Assembly: GCA_023954015.1 (NCBI GenBank)
Contig: JAMLIS010000008.1
Coordinates: 94,339-158,338 of the forward strand
Source: Burkholderiaceae bacterium
GTDB lineage: Bacteria; Pseudomonadota; Gammaproteobacteria; Burkholderiales; Burkholderiaceae_E
Direction of reading: 5' to 3'
Length of the DNA: 64,000 nt
Within the stretch, counting starts at the first letter, position 1. Every line of letters begins with the position of its first letter. The notes under the pieces were generated by a model, which was not told the DNA's origin, did no database searches, and saw only the letters and a list, made by a program, of their open reading frames with translations. A program made the translations under genes and the position numbers. Shown here piece after piece: positions 61,928 through 64,000 of the stretch.

Positions 61928-62445
61928 TGCGCGCATGGATCGGGCTCGGCGCCAATCTCGGCGACGCGGCCGGCACCTTCGTGCGCGCGCTCGCTCGACT
62001 CGATGCACTTCCCGATGTCCGGATCCTTCGCTGCTCGTCGCTGTATCGCAGCGCGCCCGTCGACGCCGACGGCCCCGAATACCGCAATGCCGCCGCACAA
62101 CTGGAGACGAGCCGCACGCCGCGTGCGCTGCTCGACGCACTGCTCGACGTCGAGCGCGCGCTCGGCCGCGAACGCCCGTACCGCAATGCGCCGCGCCGGA
62201 TCGACCTCGACCTGCTGCTCGGCACGGACGACAGCGGCGTGCCGCTGCGCATCGACACACCGGCGCTGCAGCTGCCGCACCCCCGCCTGCACGAGCGCGC
62301 CTTCGCACTCGCCCCGCTCGCCGAGCTGGAGCCTTCGCTCGAAGTTCCCGGACACGGAAACGTCGCGGAGCTGCTGCGTGGCTGCGCCGCGCAGCGCATC
62401 GAACGCGAGGCAGCCCTGCCGTTGCACGCACGGGGTGCCCGATGA
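61927..62445 (+). CDS. folK: 6-hydroxymethyl-7,8-dihydropterin pyrophosphokinase
   Basis: 172 aa. Transfers pyrophosphate from ATP to hydroxymethyl-dihydropterin in folate synthesis. Motifs: IGLGANLGDAAGTF at the start, SSLYRSAPVDADGPEYRNAA, and the HPPK signature RPYRNAPRRIDLDLLL followed by LPHPRLHERAFALAPLAEL. Stop overlaps the next small reading frame by ATGA. Confidence 0.95.
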   Translation: MRAWIGLGANLGDAAGTFVRALARLDALPDVRILRCSSLYRSAPVDADGPEYRNAAAQLETSRTPRALLDALLDVERALGRERPYRNAPRRIDLDLLLGTDDSGVPLRIDTPALQLPHPRLHERAFALAPLAELEPSLEVPGHGNVAELLRGCAAQRIEREAALPLHARGAR

Positions 62446-62521
62446 ACGCGCTTGCCCTTCCGCTGCAGACGGTCGTGCTGTTCGTCGCGTCGAACGTCTT
62501 CATGACCTTCGCCTTCCTGTC

Positions 62522-62525
<4 letters not shown>
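62442..62525 (+). pseudogene. 27-codon DUF486-like relic
   Basis: Starts by ATGA overlap with folK and encodes MNALALPLQTVVLFVASNVF then MTFAFLS. This matches the first helix of DUF486 small membrane proteins (LQTVLLLxASNxFMTFAWY...), normally about 110-115 aa with four helices. Here it stops after 27 residues and the last codons overlap the start of the kinase gene, so the remaining 85 or so residues are deleted. It may survive only as a translational bridge from folK to the kinase. Confidence 0.6.
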
Positions 62526-63193
<668 letters not shown>

Positions 63194-63196
63194 TCC

Positions 63197-64000
63197 ATGC
63201 GCGTCGTCGAGCGGATCGCCGACCTGCGCGAGGCGCTGCGCGGCAGCGCCCGCACCGCCTTCGTGCCGACGATGGGAAACCTGCACGACGGGCACCTGTC
63301 GCTCGTGCGGATCGCCGAGGCGCACGGCGAACCGGTAGTCGCGAGCATCTTCGTCAATCGCCTGCAGTTCGGCCCCCACGAAGACTTCGGACGCTACCCG
63401 CGCACCTTCGAGCGAGACTGCGACGCACTGCGCGCTGCCGGCTGCGACCTCGTCTTCGCGCCCGACGAGGCCGAGCTCTATCCCGAACCGCAGACCTTCC
63501 GCGTCGCAACGCCCGCCGGGCTCGGCGACACCCTCGAAGGCGCCTTCCGCCCCGGTTTCTTCGAGGGCGTCGCCACCGTCGTGCTCAAGCTCTTCGGCTG
63601 CGTGCAGCCCGCCGTTGCCGTGTTCGGCCGCAAGGACTACCAGCAGCTGCTGGTCGTGCGCAAGATGGTCGAACAGTTCGACCTGCCGATCCGCATCCTG
63701 GCCGGGCAGACCTCGCGCGAAGACGACGGCCTGGCGATGTCGTCGCGCAACGGGTACCTCGACGCGGGCGAACGCGCCGAGGCGCCGGCGCTGCACCGTG
63801 CATTGCTTGCGCTGGTCGAGCGTGCCCGCGCGATCGCGGCGGGGCTGGCCGAGTCGCGACCGCAGGACGAAGCCGTGCGCCGCGAACTACGGGATGCAGA
63901 GGAGGAGGCGCTCGACGGTCTGCGCGCGCGGGGCTGGGCGCCGGACTATCTCGTCGTTCGCCGGCGCGAGGATCTCGGCCCGCCCGGCAGCAACGACCTG
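63197..64000 (+). CDS. panC: Pantothenate synthetase, 3'-truncated by window edge
   Basis: First 268 codons; the gene continues past base 64000. Condenses pantoate with beta-alanine using ATP. Motifs: [19 protein letters not shown] (HIGH-like), [51 protein letters not shown] and [16 protein letters not shown]. The start is 3 bp after the kinase stop. Confidence 0.96.
   Translation, partial: MRVVERIADLREALRGSARTAFVPTMGNLHDGHLSLVRIAEAHGEPVVASIFVNRLQFGPHEDFGRYPRTFERDCDALRAAGCDLVFAPDEAELYPEPQTFRVATPAGLGDTLEGAFRPGFFEGVATVVLKLFGCVQPAVAVFGRKDYQQLLVVRKMVEQFDLPIRILAGQTSREDDGLAMSSRNGYLDAGERAEAPALHRALLALVERARAIAAGLAESRPQDEAVRRELRDAEEEALDGLRARGWAPDYLVVRRREDLGPPGSNDL

Overview
The window is 64 kb of high-G+C chromosome from a betaproteobacterium, most likely of the order Burkholderiales. 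This rests on gene order and family make-up: separate RelA and SpoT proteins, the blocks gmk-rpoZ-spoT and yicC-kinase-phosphatase-rph-rdgB-hemW, purM/hda/HAD phosphatase/pcnB/folK/deoxynucleoside kinase/panC, glnA-ntrB-ntrC, and a tRNA-Ala/tRNA-Glu pair. Species cannot be named from this sequence. Almost all genes are housekeeping and densely packed, often with 1-4 base stop/start overlaps (ATGA, TGATG, GTGA). The many long antisense reading frames are a by-product of base composition.

Layout. 1-4753: end of relA, mog with a half-length darP (yjgA), pmbA, a small unknown gene and greB. 4823-7978 (minus): gmk-rpoZ-spoT. 8352-10247: an aromatic hydroxylase (3-hydroxybenzoate 4-monooxygenase type), flanked by repeat-rich spacers, lying between gmk and yicC. 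10942-16542: yicC, a Hanks-type kinase/PP2C phosphatase pair, rph-rdgB-hemW. 16562-20153: a fatty-acyl-CoA ligase and a thiamine-diphosphate enzyme. 20288-26634: a nitrogen-control unit with an NtrC site and sigma-54 promoter in front of glnA, then a DUF4124 gene, ntrB, ntrC and a mechanosensitive-channel-like membrane protein. 26648-30408 (minus): folD-prlC-glutaredoxin-like protein. 30602-30804: tRNA promoter, tRNA-Ala(GGC), tRNA-Glu(TTC). 31165-33902: UbiD-family decarboxylase with an ABC solute-binding protein. 33931-36928 (minus): rubrerythrin-like protein and a fused NfnA-NfnB-type flavoprotein, a redox pair expected in low-oxygen physiology. 37055-41996: DsbA-like protein, DAHP synthase, DsrE-like protein, trxC, an orphan LuxR-type regulator, dusA. 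41993-46097: DUF2069, YihY, DUF962, alpha/beta hydrolase and DedA membrane genes, bracketed by two copies of a 167-bp mobile element. 46137-50272: mutL, a drug exporter, miaA. 50273-51811: a gene-free stretch of satellite arrays, hairpins and decayed IS256 and IS21 pieces. 51812-57870 (minus): tamA-tamB, preceded by purM. 59083-64000: hda, HAD phosphatase, pcnB, folK, a 27-codon relic, a deoxynucleoside kinase and the start of panC.

The least ordinary feature is the 167-bp element at 41993-42159 and 45251-45417. Both copies are near-identical imperfect palindromes. Both begin inside the TGA stop codon of the upstream gene (dusA, dedA), lie in the same orientation relative to that gene, and are bounded by 5-bp direct repeats CTGAG. 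One copy also forms part of the translation start region of the hydrolase gene behind it. A second window-wide theme is short tandem duplication: 21-, 24- and 42-bp in-frame repeats in relA, hemW, yihY and tamB, and 7-, 8-, 14- and 31-bp arrays between genes, one of them built from the stop-codon end of trxC. A paired-hairpin repeat occurs in two distant intergenic regions.
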